Notes under the pieces: model-generated
Told to the model about the DNA's origin: nothing
The model's database searches: none
Seen by the model: the letters and a program-made list of their open reading frames with translations, nothing else
Assembly: GCA_002780785.1 (NCBI GenBank)
Contig: PEUE01000032.1
Location: 410 to 13,059, forward strand
DNA: 12,650 bases
Direction: 5' to 3'
Source: Candidatus Portnoybacteria bacterium CG02_land_8_20_14_3_00_45_8
Lineage (GTDB): Bacteria > Patescibacteriota > Minisyncoccia > Portnoybacterales > GWB1-42-6
In this document: positions 1 to 5,350 of the stretch, piece by piece
Layout: every line of letters starts with the position of its first letter
Numbering within the stretch: position 1 is the first letter of the stretch
Translations under genes and position numbers: made by a program

Positions 1-522
1 TGACTGGACGCTTTGCTGCAGCGCCGGATATTTGGTCAGCTCGTCGGCTGCCAGGATTTGACCGGTCTGGTTGAACGACTCAATCCGGCCTTTGGCAATT
101 TGGTCGGCCAGCATGGCGCTAAGCGCGGTGGTTAAATTGTTGGGCAGAGGCCGAGGCGTCTTGGGAGTGGTGCCGGGCAATTCGTCCCCGGGCGCTTTTT
201 TAGCCGGGTCATAACCCGAAGCCGCCTCTTCTCCGTCCAAATATCCGTCGCCGTCAGTGTCGGTCTCGCAGGGGTCGGAAAAATAGGTCTGATATTCCTG
301 CCAGTCCTTTAAGCCGTCTCCGTCCGAGTCCTTTTCGGGGTCGTTGGCGTTGGGCTGGCAAGTTAGAGGCGCAATAGTTTTGTTGCCGAGAATATCATCC
401 AGCTGGCTGGCCGCGCCGCGGTTGCTTTTTAAGACCAAATAGCCGCCAAGCAATATGCCGGCCAGCAATATTAAAACCGCCGCCAAGACGCTAATTTTTC
501 GCGATTTTTTTGGTGTTTTCAT
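1..522 (-). CDS. Membrane-anchored thrombospondin type 3 repeat protein (3' part outside window)
   Basis: The start codon is the ATG at 522; 174 codons run off the left edge without a stop, so the C-terminus is missing. The N-terminus is basic (MKTPKKSRK) and followed by a hydrophobic segment at about residues 11-31, which fits a signal anchor with the rest outside the cytoplasm. Two acidic calcium-binding loops follow at about residues 65-105: DSDGDGLKDWQEY and DTDGDGYLDGEEA, the DxDxDGxxD pattern of thrombospondin type 3 / EF-hand-like repeats. A Pro/Thr-rich linker comes next. In this family the loops bind Ca2+ and stiffen extracellular stalks; the partner and exact role cannot be read here. 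Each loop is close to a cysteine, which might form a disulfide (inference). The start is supported by a TATAAT box ending 10 nt upstream. Confidence 0.85.
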   Translation of the reverse strand, partial: MKTPKKSRKISVLAAVLILLAGILLGGYLVLKSNRGAASQLDDILGNKTIAPLTCQPNANDPEKDSDGDGLKDWQEYQTYFSDPCETDTDGDGYLDGEEAASGYDPAKKAPGDELPGTTPKTPRPLPNNLTTALSAMLADQIAKGRIESFNQTGQILAADELTKYPALQQSVQS

Positions 523-532
523 GTCTGCCTGA

Positions 533-561
533 ATTATACAATATTTAAGCGTTGTCAACAA
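533..561 (-). promoter_or_regulatory. Promoter of the thrombospondin-repeat gene, near-leaderless
   Basis: A perfect TATAAT lies at 533-538 on the minus strand. TTGTTG at 556-561 is spaced 17 nt from it; an overlapping perfect TTGACA at 553-558 has a too-short 14-nt spacer. The expected transcription start, around 526, is only about 4 nt before the ATG at 522. Confidence 0.65.
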
Positions 562-769
562 TGAAAAAATCGGCTTGTTTATCCACAAAAATAGGGCTAG
601 TAAACCTTGATAGAAAATATCGCTGCCGAGACGGGATATTTTAGTTAAAAATCGTGTGAGCTAACTTTATCCTGCCGCAGATTGAGCCAAAGGTTCTGAC
701 TTAAGGTTTTTAATTTCCAAAACCATTTTCTGCTTTCTGTTTTGTGGCTACTTTTTCGTTAGATTTAAT

Positions 770-1249
770 TTAATCTTTAATTATTACTTTGTTTCCGACT
801 CTGACTTGATGTTTTTCTATCCATCCCGCTTCAACCTCTAAAACCTTATCCGCTGTTTGGGCTGGTCGGTAAGTCGTTGGATGGCTTGAATCTTCAGGCA
901 CCGGCACATTTTCAGTAATGTCGCTAATTTCATCGCCGCGAATCCAAATAAAATCCAGCGGAAATTTCATACCGCGCATCCAGAAAGCATAAAAATCCGG
1001 CTTATCAAAAATAAAAAGCATGCCCGTTTCATCGGCTAGAAATTCGCGGTCGCCTAAACCTTGTTTGCGCTTTTGGTCGTCATCGGCTATTGCCGCCGTC
1101 AACTTATGTGGTCCAACCCAAATCTCTTTTGTTGTTTCGTCGGATAAAATCCGTTTGGAAAAATCATCCACTGGATCAGTCGTCGGCCAGACCGCGACCA
1201 GCAAAGATAAAACAAACATAAATACTAAAATTAAAGATATCTTTTTCAT
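770..1249 (-). CDS. DUF192 family protein, probably exported
   Basis: This is a complete DUF192 (PF02643-like) protein of 159 residues. It begins with a signal-peptide-like stretch (about residues 2-22, KKISLILVFMFVLSLLVAVW), followed by the compact DUF192 domain. Diagnostic elements are MLFIFDKPDFYAFWMRGM followed by FPLDFIWI, and near the C-terminus a segment around VLEVEAGWIEKH before the closing VGNKVII strand. The family is widespread and its biochemical role is not established. A GTG at 1252 lies immediately before the ATG at 1249; I chose the ATG, but GTG would add only one residue. No good Shine-Dalgarno or -10 box is seen upstream, so transcription may come from further up, through the rsmA remnant. 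The gene starts exactly where the remnant's homology to RsmA ends. Confidence 0.88.
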   Translation of the reverse strand: MKKISLILVFMFVLSLLVAVWPTTDPVDDFSKRILSDETTKEIWVGPHKLTAAIADDDQKRKQGLGDREFLADETGMLFIFDKPDFYAFWMRGMKFPLDFIWIRGDEISDITENVPVPEDSSHPTTYRPAQTADKVLEVEAGWIEKHQVRVGNKVIIKD

Positions 1250-1253
1250 CACT

Positions 1254-1370
1254 TTCTTTGCTTAGGGTTTCAGCTCTTTGTTTGGGCTGGAGGCCGATTT
1301 TTTTTAACGCCGCGTCAATTCGGGCGCGGTTAATTTTTAAACCAGCGTTTAGATTGTTTAATATCTTCCT
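1254..1370 (-). pseudogene. rsmA: C-terminal remnant of a second rsmA (16S rRNA dimethyladenosine transferase)
   Basis: One minus-strand frame reads RKILNNLNAGLKINRARI and continues to IGLQPKQRAETLSKE, 39 codons. It aligns with the C-terminal region of the intact RsmA at 2156-3151 (LLNNLSKGLKLKREKI ... IEPKQRAETL), with about 18 identities in 34 aligned positions by eye. The methyltransferase domain is absent, an in-frame stop precedes the segment, and the usual final residues after RAETL are missing because the DUF192 gene begins there. At DNA level the two copies differ strongly, so this is not a fresh duplication. It more likely records replacement of an older or foreign rsmA allele, or an old duplication, with the RAYT/REP unit now occupying the junction. 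Confidence 0.8.
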
Positions 1371-1392
1371 CTATTTTTTTGTTTATTACCGG

Positions 1393-1425
1393 AGCATCTA
1401 TCGAGGTTGAACCTCGATAGATGCT
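1393..1425. repeat. REP-like palindrome at the 3' end of the RAYT transposase gene
   Basis: Perfect inverted repeat: left arm AGCATCTATCGAGGTT, one central G, right arm AACCTCGATAGATGCT. The right arm overlaps the stop codon of the transposase gene. The core TATCGAGGTT matches the palindromes at 1914-1934 and 2127-2153 except for a C/T change that is compensated by G/A on the other arm. It could also act as a transcription end or stabiliser for the transposase mRNA. Confidence 0.85.
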
Positions 1426-2113
1426 ACTCAAAGGTCAAGTTTTTGTCCAATCGTAAATCTCTTTCTTTTAACCATCGCACTGCTTCTTTTCTATATTCCC
1501 TTGCGCCATCAAAAAATTCTAAAAGATCATCCCTCGTGGTTACGGAAGGAAAATTTTTTAATCCTATATAATCCGGAAAGCTGCTCCATCGATATTTTTC
1601 CAAAAAATCGATCTTATCTTCTATTGATGTTGAACTTTGATAATTCGGCATTAGTTTCAATGGATTAAAATGAATATAAAATGGCAAATGAATAAAATGC
1701 GCTCTTTTTAAAATCAGAACTGCCTTAAACCTTCCCTGAAATAAAGAGCCGACTCTTTCGTGCTTTTGATTAAAATACATACTATAACCAGTTCCTACTT
1801 TTTGTAAAAATTTGACTATCCCATTTTCTACTCTTTGCCTCAAAATTAAATGAAAATGATTTGGCATTAAAACAAATGCTAGAATATCCACGAGTAGTTT
1901 GCGTTTTTTAATATATTGAGGTTGAACCTCAATAGGCCTTGGCCCCCTTTTTAAGAAATAAGAAGAATTATAAACCCTGTCTTCGTCGTTAAATTCATAC
2001 AGATCGTGCATAAATCTAAAATAATCTTTTTCATCCATAAAAATATTGCGTTTTTCTACGCCGCGATTAAAAATATGATAAATTTGATTTTCAACAAATT
2101 GGGGTTTTTGCAT
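1424..2113 (-). CDS. REP-associated tyrosine transposase (RAYT, Y1_Tnp / IS200-like)
   Basis: This is a single-strand-DNA transposase of the Y1/HUH superfamily, REP-associated subgroup. From the ATG at 2113 it has 229 residues. Motifs visible are the N-terminal YHIFNRGVEKRNIF, the HUH metal-binding pair in VLMPNHFHLILRQ (His86, His88), a GSLFQGRFKAVLI segment, and the catalytic-tyrosine context FYIHFNPLKL (probably Tyr146), then YRWSSFPDYIG. All expected catalytic parts are present, so it may be active. An upstream ATG at 2128 lies inside the flanking hairpin and upstream of the predicted -10 box, so I prefer 2113. The gene is bracketed by REP-like hairpins and contains two more of them in frame (1914-1934, 1622-1642). 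RAYTs are thought to act on their cognate REP hairpins; here those are probably the flanking palindromes (inference). Confidence 0.9.
   Translation of the reverse strand: MQKPQFVENQIYHIFNRGVEKRNIFMDEKDYFRFMHDLYEFNDEDRVYNSSYFLKRGPRPIEVQPQYIKKRKLLVDILAFVLMPNHFHLILRQRVENGIVKFLQKVGTGYSMYFNQKHERVGSLFQGRFKAVLILKRAHFIHLPFYIHFNPLKLMPNYQSSTSIEDKIDFLEKYRWSSFPDYIGLKNFPSVTTRDDLLEFFDGAREYRKEAVRWLKERDLRLDKNLTFE
1622..1642. repeat. Degenerate REP-like copy inside the transposase gene
   Basis: The 21 bases match the perfect palindrome at 1914-1934 at about 17 positions but have lost perfect symmetry. They encode YQSSTSI in the transposase, between the catalytic-tyrosine region and the WSSFPDY motif. Confidence 0.55.
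1914..1934. repeat. REP-like palindrome inside the transposase gene
   Basis: Perfect inverted repeat: arms TATTGAGGTT and AACCTCAATA around a central G. It is read in frame as IEVQPQY, in the loop before the HUH strand. It matches the core of the palindrome at 2127-2153. Confidence 0.8.
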
Positions 2114-2119
2114 ATTTCT

Positions 2120-2148
2120 ATTGTACATCTATTGAGGTTCAACCTCAA
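2120..2148 (-). promoter_or_regulatory. Transposase promoter formed by the REP hairpin, leaderless
   Basis: On the minus strand TTGAGG (2143-2148) is followed after exactly 17 nt by TACAAT (2120-2125). The -35 box lies inside the palindrome. The expected transcription start, 7 nt after the -10 box, is the A of the ATG at 2113. Confidence 0.6.
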
Positions 2149-2153
2149 TAGAT
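2127..2153. repeat. REP-like palindrome at the 5' end of the RAYT transposase gene
   Basis: Perfect inverted repeat: arms ATCTATTGAGGTT and AACCTCAATAGAT around a central C. It lies between the rsmA stop codon (2156-2158) and the transposase start, and carries the -35 box of the transposase promoter. Confidence 0.85.
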
Positions 2154-2155
2154 TG

Positions 2156-3151
2156 TTAAGGTTGAATGAGCTTTGTCAGGTTCAGCCAATCGTTGAGCAT
2201 TAAGGTTTCGGCTCGTTGTTTCGGCTCAATGTTCGCGGATCGCAATACTTTAATAATTTTTTCTCGTTTGAGTTTTAGCCCTTTGCTTAAATTATTGAGC
2301 AGTTGTTTGCGGGGGTGGGCAAAGCCGGCGCGAACTAGGCGGAAGAATCGTTCTATCTCCTTCTTTGTAAAAGGAGGGTGAGGGAGGATTTCGTTTCGTT
2401 CTAAATCCCCCCCCGCCACCCTTTCATAAGGGGGGGAATTATAGGGGGGTCTTTTGGCAGCAGAGGGGGAATTATGGGGAGTTATTCTAATAATCGCCGA
2501 GTCCACTTTGGGTTTGGGCCAAAAAGCGCCCTTGGGCACGTAAGAGATAATTTTTGGTTGAGCATAAAATTGCACCGATACCGCCAGAAGCGACATTTTG
2601 GGCGGCTTAGCGCCCGCCTCGCCCGACGAGCGGGCTCGTCGAGGCGGGCAAATACGCTGGGCCACCTCTTTTTGAATAAGCAAAACGATGTCTTGGGGCG
2701 GATTGGCGCTTTCCAATAACAGCCGAATTAGATGGGAAGTTAGGTAGTATGGAATATTAGCGATGACTTTATAGTTTGGTGAAGACGAGAATTTGTCATC
2801 CCGGCCTTGAGCCGGGATCCAGGACCTGGATTCCTGCTTTCGCAGGAATGACAGAATATCATCTTGGATAATTTCCACATTTTGATTATTTTGAAATTTG
2901 TTTTTGAGTTGCACGGCTAGCCGTTTATCTTTTTCAACAGCAATAACACGGCAGGCGTTTTTGGCCAGTTCTTCGGTCAGCGCGCCCAATCCCGGCCCAA
3001 TCTCCAGTACTCGCTCCCCTGCTTTGAGGTCAGCGGCTTGGATAATTTTGGCCAGCACATTTTTGTCGCGCAGAAAATTTTGGCCGAGAAGCTTGTTGGG
3101 TTTTAGAATGAAGGATTTTTTATTTGATTTATTTTTGTTTGCGATTCTCAT
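2156..3151 (-). CDS. rsmA: 16S rRNA (adenine1518/1519-N6)-dimethyltransferase RsmA (KsgA) with palindromic insertions
   Basis: RsmA dimethylates the two adjacent adenines in the 3'-terminal hairpin of 16S rRNA, using S-adenosylmethionine, late in 30S assembly. The N-terminal LLGQNFLRD is typical, motif I is VLEIGPGLGALTEEL (residues 48-62), and motif IV is NIPYY (132-136). LLIQKEVAQRI, KMSLLAVSVQFYA, and the C-terminal FFRLVRAGFAHPRKQLLNNL and PKQRAETL blocks all match. The protein has 331 residues while family members usually have about 260-280. The excess falls in three places that coincide with palindromic DNA: residues 101-119, about 169-180 and about 227-265. All are in frame and the catalytic motifs are intact, so the enzyme is probably functional. 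No Shine-Dalgarno sequence precedes the ATG. It follows uvrD after 94 nt on the same strand, so co-transcription is possible, although the gap holds a large inverted repeat. Confidence 0.95.
   Translation of the reverse strand: MRIANKNKSNKKSFILKPNKLLGQNFLRDKNVLAKIIQAADLKAGERVLEIGPGLGALTEELAKNACRVIAVEKDKRLAVQLKNKFQNNQNVEIIQDDILSFLRKQESRSWIPAQGRDDKFSSSPNYKVIANIPYYLTSHLIRLLLESANPPQDIVLLIQKEVAQRICPPRRARSSGEAGAKPPKMSLLAVSVQFYAQPKIISYVPKGAFWPKPKVDSAIIRITPHNSPSAAKRPPYNSPPYERVAGGDLERNEILPHPPFTKKEIERFFRLVRAGFAHPRKQLLNNLSKGLKLKREKIIKVLRSANIEPKQRAETLMLNDWLNLTKLIQP
2357..2475. repeat. C-rich palindromic element inserted in rsmA (third insertion)
   Basis: It contains two hairpins: CTCCTT (2357-2362) with AAGGAG (2371-2376), and a run of C at 2408-2414 with a run of G at 2430-2436. 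An 11-base direct repeat GGGGGAATTAT sits at 2432-2442 and 2465-2475. It is translated as roughly residues 227-265 of RsmA, a Pro-rich stretch including ILPHPPFTKKE, between the IIRI strand and the FFRLVRAGF helix that are normally close together. Confidence 0.65.
2612..2649. repeat. GC-rich palindromic element inserted in rsmA (second insertion)
   Basis: Outer arms GCCCGCCTCG (2612-2621) and CGAGGCGGGC (2640-2649) are perfect complements; inner arms ACGAG and CTCGT (2626-2639) extend the hairpin. It is read as about PPRRARSSGEAG in RsmA. Removing it would join RIC to AKPPKMSLL, the usual family sequence. The distal arm resembles that of the element in uvrD at 3718-3745. Confidence 0.75.
2795..2852. 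repeat. Double-hairpin palindromic element inserted in rsmA (first insertion)
   Basis: It is bounded by GTCAT and ATGAC. It contains two hairpins: ATCCCGGC/GCCGGGAT (2798-2818) and ATTCCTGC/GCAGGAAT (2830-2849), with CCAGGACCTGG between. It is translated as FLRKQESRSWIPAQGRDD (residues 102-119), a peptide I recognise as the translation of a repeat dispersed in many bacterial genomes. It lies between the QDDIL strand and the NYKVIANIPYY motif. Confidence 0.85.
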
Positions 3152-3162
3152 AAAGTGGACCG

Positions 3163-3240
3163 TACGGAATTACAGATAAATACGGATAGTACAGATAAAA
3201 TTATGTATCCGTAAAATCCGTACTAATCCGTAATTCCGTA
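3163..3240. repeat. Long imperfect inverted repeat of TACGGAT units between uvrD and rsmA
   Basis: The ends TACGGAATTAC (3163-3173) and GTAATTCCGTA (3230-3240) are perfect 11-bp complements. The interior repeats TACGGAT / ATCCGTA units, so nearly the whole 78 bp can fold as one interrupted hairpin. There is no following T run, so it is not a classical terminator. It could stabilise or attenuate the uvrD-rsmA transcript, or be a dispersed repeat. Confidence 0.7.
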
Positions 3241-3245
3241 AGGTT

Positions 3246-5222
3246 CTAAAACGGCATTTCTATTCCCTCCTTATCTTCTTCGCCATTCTCAATATTAATA
3301 TATTCCACCAAACTTGGCGGGATATCGTCCAAAAAGCGCGAGGGCGGGTTGACCATAGTGGAGCCGAAAAGCTGTCGGGTGCGGGCGGTGATTAAATAAA
3401 GTTTTTGTTTGGCGCGGGTGACGCCAACGTAGCAGAGCCGCCGTTCCTCTTCCATTTGCCACTGGTCAATTAAACTTCGCGAGTGCGGAAAAATTCCCTC
3501 TTCCAGACCCGCGATAAATACTACCGGAAATTCCAGCCCCTTGGCGCAATGCAGGGTCATCAAATTAACCACGTCTTTGGCGCTTTCCACTTCGTCGTGA
3601 TTGCTTATCAGCGCGGCCTCTTCTAAAAATGCGGCCAATCCCTCTTGCCCCGGCCAGGCGTCATATTTTTTAGTTACCGAGAAGAGTTCTTTGACATTTT
3701 CCCAGCGTTCCTCCCCCGCTCCGACTCGATCGGATCGAGGCGAGCCCTCTTTGGTAATAGTGCGGCCCTTAATATATTGTTCGTAGTCAATTTGAGCAAT
3801 AATTGTTTTAAGCAGTTTGCTTAAAGGCAGGGTTTGAGCTTTGACGCGCAGCTCGTCCATTAATTGTGAAAATTTATTCCAGGACTTTTGCCGGTGGGGT
3901 GTCAATTGGCTGATTAGGGCGTGGTCAGAGTCAGCTAACACTTGGCAATTAATGTTTTTGCCAAAGCCGCGCGGCGGCACATTAATAATTCGTTCCATGG
4001 CCACCAAGTCCCGCGGATTTTGGATTAAACGCAAAAAAGCTAACAAGTCCTTAATCTCTTTGCGGTCGTAAAACTTGACCGAACCCACGATTTTGTAAGG
4101 AAAGCCGGCCTTAAGAAATATCTCTTCCAGCGCGCGCGACTGGGCGTTGGTGCGATAAAGCACGGTAAAATCGCGCAGTCCAAGCAACGGCTGTTGGCGT
4201 TTGAGTTTAACGATTTCTTCAATAATGAAACGGGCCTCCTCTTTTTCGTTTTGGGCGCCAAAAATGGTAATGGGCTGGCCGGCGAGGTTCTCGGTCCAAA
4301 GTTTTTTATCTTTGCGGTGTTTGTTTTTAATGATAATGTGGTGAGCCGCGTCCAGAATATTCTGGGTGGAGCGGTAGTTTTGTTCCAGCATCACCACTTT
4401 GGCTTCCGGGTAGTCCTTTTCAAAGTTTAAAATATTGCGAAAATCCGCCCCGCGCCAGGAATAGATGCTTTGCGCTTCGTCGCCAATCACAAAAAGATGC
4501 CGATATTTTTGGGCCAGCAGGTTTATCAATAAATATTGGGAATGGTTGGTGTCTTGGTATTCGTCCACTAAAATATATTTGAACTTGTTCTGATATTTTT
4601 GCAGAATTTTGGGGTGCTCGCGCCACAGCTTAACCACCAGCATTATGAGGTCGTCAAAATCCAGAGCGTTTTGCTGTTTGAGTTTGGCTTGATAGGCCGA
4701 ATATACTTTGGCCACGGTTTGCGGGAAGAAATCCGTGGCTTGGCTGGCAAAGGCGGGCGCGTCAACCAGCTCCGCTTTGGCTTGCGAGATAACTTTGGCC
4801 ATAGCGTTGGGGTTGAACTGGTCTTCGGACAACTGCAATTCCTCCATCGCGCGCTTAATCAGTGTCAGAGTGTCTTTGCTGTCAAAAATCGCAAAGTCGC
4901 GTTTATAACCAAGGCGGTCAGCTTCGCTGCGCAGGAGCTTGGCGCAAACCGCGTGGAACGTGCCGATAGTCGGAAGTTTAAAGTCGCGTTTGGCCTGCAG
5001 CGAGATGAGCTTGGTAATGCGCTCTTTCATTTCGCCGGCCGCTTTGTTGGTGAAGGTGACCGCTAAGATATTTTCAGCCGGCACTCCCTGTTTTATGAGA
5101 TACGCCACGCGGTGGGTCAGAACCCGTGTTTTACCCGAACCCGGTCCCGCGATAATCAATACCGGTCCCTCAATTTGGGTGACGGCTTCAATTTGTTTTT
5201 GGTTGAGATTTTTTAAAATCAT
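3246..5222 (-). CDS. UvrD/PcrA-type superfamily 1 DNA helicase
   Basis: This is a 3'-5' SF1A ATP-dependent helicase of the UvrD/PcrA/Rep type, acting in repair and in clearing replication blocks. From the ATG at 5222 it has 658 residues. Motifs in order: Q-motif LNQKQIEAV; motif I AGPGSGKT (25-32); Ia AVTFTNKAAGEM; Ib TIGTFHAVCAKLLR; motif II ILVDEYQDT (DEYQD 220-224); motif III GDEAQSIYSWRG (247-258); motif IV LEQNYRST; motif V VNLMTLHCAKGLEF (about 552-565); motif VI EEERRLCYVGVTRAK. Motif III has GDEAQ where GDDDQ or GDPDQ is more usual. An ATG at 5249 would add nine residues, but the best promoter lies between the two ATGs, so 5222 is preferred. Residues about 492-503 (GSPRSDRVGAG region) are extra compared with the family and coincide with a palindrome at 3718-3745. 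UvrD, PcrA and Rep cannot be separated by eye. Confidence 0.95.
   Translation of the reverse strand: MILKNLNQKQIEAVTQIEGPVLIIAGPGSGKTRVLTHRVAYLIKQGVPAENILAVTFTNKAAGEMKERITKLISLQAKRDFKLPTIGTFHAVCAKLLRSEADRLGYKRDFAIFDSKDTLTLIKRAMEELQLSEDQFNPNAMAKVISQAKAELVDAPAFASQATDFFPQTVAKVYSAYQAKLKQQNALDFDDLIMLVVKLWREHPKILQKYQNKFKYILVDEYQDTNHSQYLLINLLAQKYRHLFVIGDEAQSIYSWRGADFRNILNFEKDYPEAKVVMLEQNYRSTQNILDAAHHIIIKNKHRKDKKLWTENLAGQPITIFGAQNEKEEARFIIEEIVKLKRQQPLLGLRDFTVLYRTNAQSRALEEIFLKAGFPYKIVGSVKFYDRKEIKDLLAFLRLIQNPRDLVAMERIINVPPRGFGKNINCQVLADSDHALISQLTPHRQKSWNKFSQLMDELRVKAQTLPLSKLLKTIIAQIDYEQYIKGRTITKEGSPRSDRVGAGEERWENVKELFSVTKKYDAWPGQEGLAAFLEEAALISNHDEVESAKDVVNLMTLHCAKGLEFPVVFIAGLEEGIFPHSRSLIDQWQMEEERRLCYVGVTRAKQKLYLITARTRQLFGSTMVNPPSRFLDDIPPSLVEYINIENGEEDKEGIEMPF
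3718..3745. repeat. GC-rich palindromic element inserted in the uvrD/pcrA gene
   Basis: The core is perfect: CTCGATC-G-GATCGAG at 3725-3739, flanked by GCTC and GAGC. It is translated within EGSPRSDRVGAGE, between the YEQYIK segment and GEERWENVKEL, where family members normally have a short acidic loop. The end GATCGAGGCGAGC resembles the rsmA element end CTCGTCGAGGCGGGC. Confidence 0.6.
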
Positions 5223-5230
5223 ATGAAATA

Positions 5231-5259
5231 AGTATAAGCTAATAATCATAAAAAGCCAA
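5231..5259 (-). promoter_or_regulatory. Promoter of the uvrD/pcrA gene, near-leaderless
   Basis: On the minus strand TTGGCT (5254-5259) and TATACT (5231-5236) are spaced 17 nt. Transcription would start about 2 nt before the ATG at 5222 and downstream of the alternative ATG at 5249. Confidence 0.6.
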
Positions 5260-5350
5260 AAACGTTGACTTTAGGGGGCGGAATTAGTAACCTGATAACA
5301 GGATAATTAAGGCCAATGGGAGTTCATATTAAGAACTTAAGTAGCCGAAT

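Noticed and set aside
579-587. Perfect DnaA box TTATCCACA
   Set aside because: It is a single isolated 9-mer with no cluster, AT-rich unwinding region or dnaA/dnaN nearby; it is expected by chance in a genome.
561-644. Short plus-strand frame of 27 codons starting at an ATG
   Set aside because: There is no ribosome binding site or promoter, no recognisable content, and it overlaps the promoter region of the minus-strand gene.
2128-2128. Upstream ATG as the start of the transposase
   Set aside because: It lies inside the flanking palindrome and upstream of the predicted -10 box; family members start near MQKPQF, at 2113.
4599-5066. 155-codon open frame antisense to the helicase gene
   Set aside because: The opposite strand encodes conserved helicase motifs throughout; this is a shadow frame with Arg/Gly-biased composition.
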